From positions 207,594 through 271,593 of the forward strand of contig NZ_MUYJ01000004.1 of the NCBI RefSeq assembly GCF_002155695.1: a DNA stretch of 64,000 bases, written 5' to 3'. Positions 63,550-64,000 of this stretch are shown piece after piece (position 1 is the stretch's first letter; each line of letters opens with the position of its first letter). The notes beneath the pieces were generated by a model. The model did not search any database and had not been told where the DNA came from. It saw nothing but the letters and a program-made list of their open reading frames with translations. This DNA is from Erythrobacter tepidarius (GTDB lineage Bacteria > Pseudomonadota > Alphaproteobacteria > Sphingomonadales > Sphingomonadaceae). The translations under genes were made by a program, and so were the position numbers.

Positions 63550-64000
63550 TGAGGGCGCGGATGGTCTGATCGCGGTCTTTTGTGCGTGAAGGCTGGCCTT
63601 TTCGGCCTGGTTTCCGCGGTTTTCGGGGCCTGAGTGCCGCTCAGCAGTCCGTTTTCGCGCTATGCAGGCGCACCTTGCCCCTCGAGCCAGGCGAGGCGCT
63701 GGAAGTTATAGGCAAGGTTGGCCATGCCGATCTTGATCCGGGCTCTGGCGATGCCGATGGTGCGGATGAACAGCCCCATGCGGTGCTTCTGACATGCGAA
63801 CACGTGCTCGACCGCCGAGCGCACAGCGGAGCGCTTGGCATTGGCTCTGGCGATGTGTTTGGGCAGCGGCCGACGCGGCGTGCGCTTCTGGTGGATGTGG
63901 CTCTTGAACATGCCCCGCTCGAGGAACGCCTCGTTCTTCTTCGAGCGATAAGCGGTGTCCGCCCATACGCCCGAACCGGTATTCTGCTTGCTGATGAGGT
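63517..64000 (-). mobile_element. IS5-family insertion sequence, right part
   Basis: It starts where ctrA homology breaks (about 63517) and runs off the window. It contains the 3' end of a transposase gene on the minus strand. The terminal inverted repeat is probably the first bases (GGACACCTCGAAGAACC), but the other end is outside, so neither the repeat nor the target duplication can be confirmed. Confidence 0.82.
63660..64000 (-). CDS. IS5-family transposase, C-terminal part
   Basis: 113 residues are visible; the 5' part lies beyond the window. The second catalytic Asp is in GVWADTAYRSKKNEAFL and the catalytic Glu in KRSAVRSAVEHVFACQKHRMG, followed by the usual family ending (IGIARARIKIGMANLAYNFQRLAWLE). 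The visible reading frame is intact, so the element may still be active. It catalyses cut-and-paste or copy transposition of the element that splits ctrA. Confidence 0.9.
   Translation of the reverse strand, partial: LISKQNTGSGVWADTAYRSKKNEAFLERGMFKSHIHQKRTPRRPLPKHIARANAKRSAVRSAVEHVFACQKHRMGLFIRTIGIARARIKIGMANLAYNFQRLAWLEGQGAPA

Overview
The window is GC-rich, almost fully coding, and looks like the chromosome of an alphaproteobacterium of the order Sphingomonadales (Erythrobacter/Porphyrobacter/Novosphingobium-like). This is inferred from gene content: a CtrA-type response regulator, a CIRCE-controlled groESL, the lptB-rpoN pair, the hisS-prfA-prmC-DUF4167-lnt-metK order, and a bacterial CDC48-type AAA ATPase. 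No 16S or marker comparison was possible.

Positions 1-21.6 kb hold an accessory catabolic island in five tightly packed transcription units, with most neighbouring genes overlapping by 1-4 bases. They encode an MFS transporter, an FAD-linked oxidase, a nitrilase-fold enzyme with a Tat-like leader, an MDR oxidoreductase, an aldehyde dehydrogenase, two polysaccharide-deacetylase-fold (imidase/allantoinase-like) hydrolases, an isochorismatase-fold amidase, two alpha/beta hydrolases, an aconitase-superfamily LeuCD-like hydratase, an HMG-CoA-lyase-family enzyme, a type III CoA-transferase, a lipoprotein VOC protein, a methyltransferase, two DUF1330 proteins, a DUF1838-like secreted protein and several unknowns. 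An identical 12-bp palindrome (TTGTCCGGACAA) lies in front of four of the five units, so they probably form one regulon. The fifth unit begins upstream of the window. My reading is a pathway that opens a cyclic imide or amide, removes ammonia, hydrates a citraconate/maleate-like diacid, activates it with CoA and cleaves it to acetyl-CoA plus a 2-oxoacid. The substrate is unknown.

Positions 21.8-39.3 kb are housekeeping: gltX, rpoC-rpoB (minus strand), a small Cro/CI-type regulator, rplJ-rplL (plus strand, turned away from rpoBC), a MATE exporter, an MscS channel and groES-groEL. Positions 39.5-46.4 kb carry a class A beta-lactamase-like serine hydrolase, an Ala-rich lipoprotein, polA and the CDC48 ATPase. 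Positions 46.4-50.7 kb begin with a gene-free stretch holding palindromes and a candidate minus-strand small RNA. After it come scoA, an inserted HAD-like lipoprotein gene, scoB, a C-terminal hydrolase fragment and another type III CoA-transferase.

Positions 50.8-59.3 kb hold a DUF418 membrane protein and the minus-strand series metK, lnt, DUF4167, prmC, prfA and hisS. Then follow ppa, a small membrane protein, lptB and rpoN. The window ends in a ctrA gene cut after codon 62, with the C-terminal half of an IS5-family transposase on the other side of the break.
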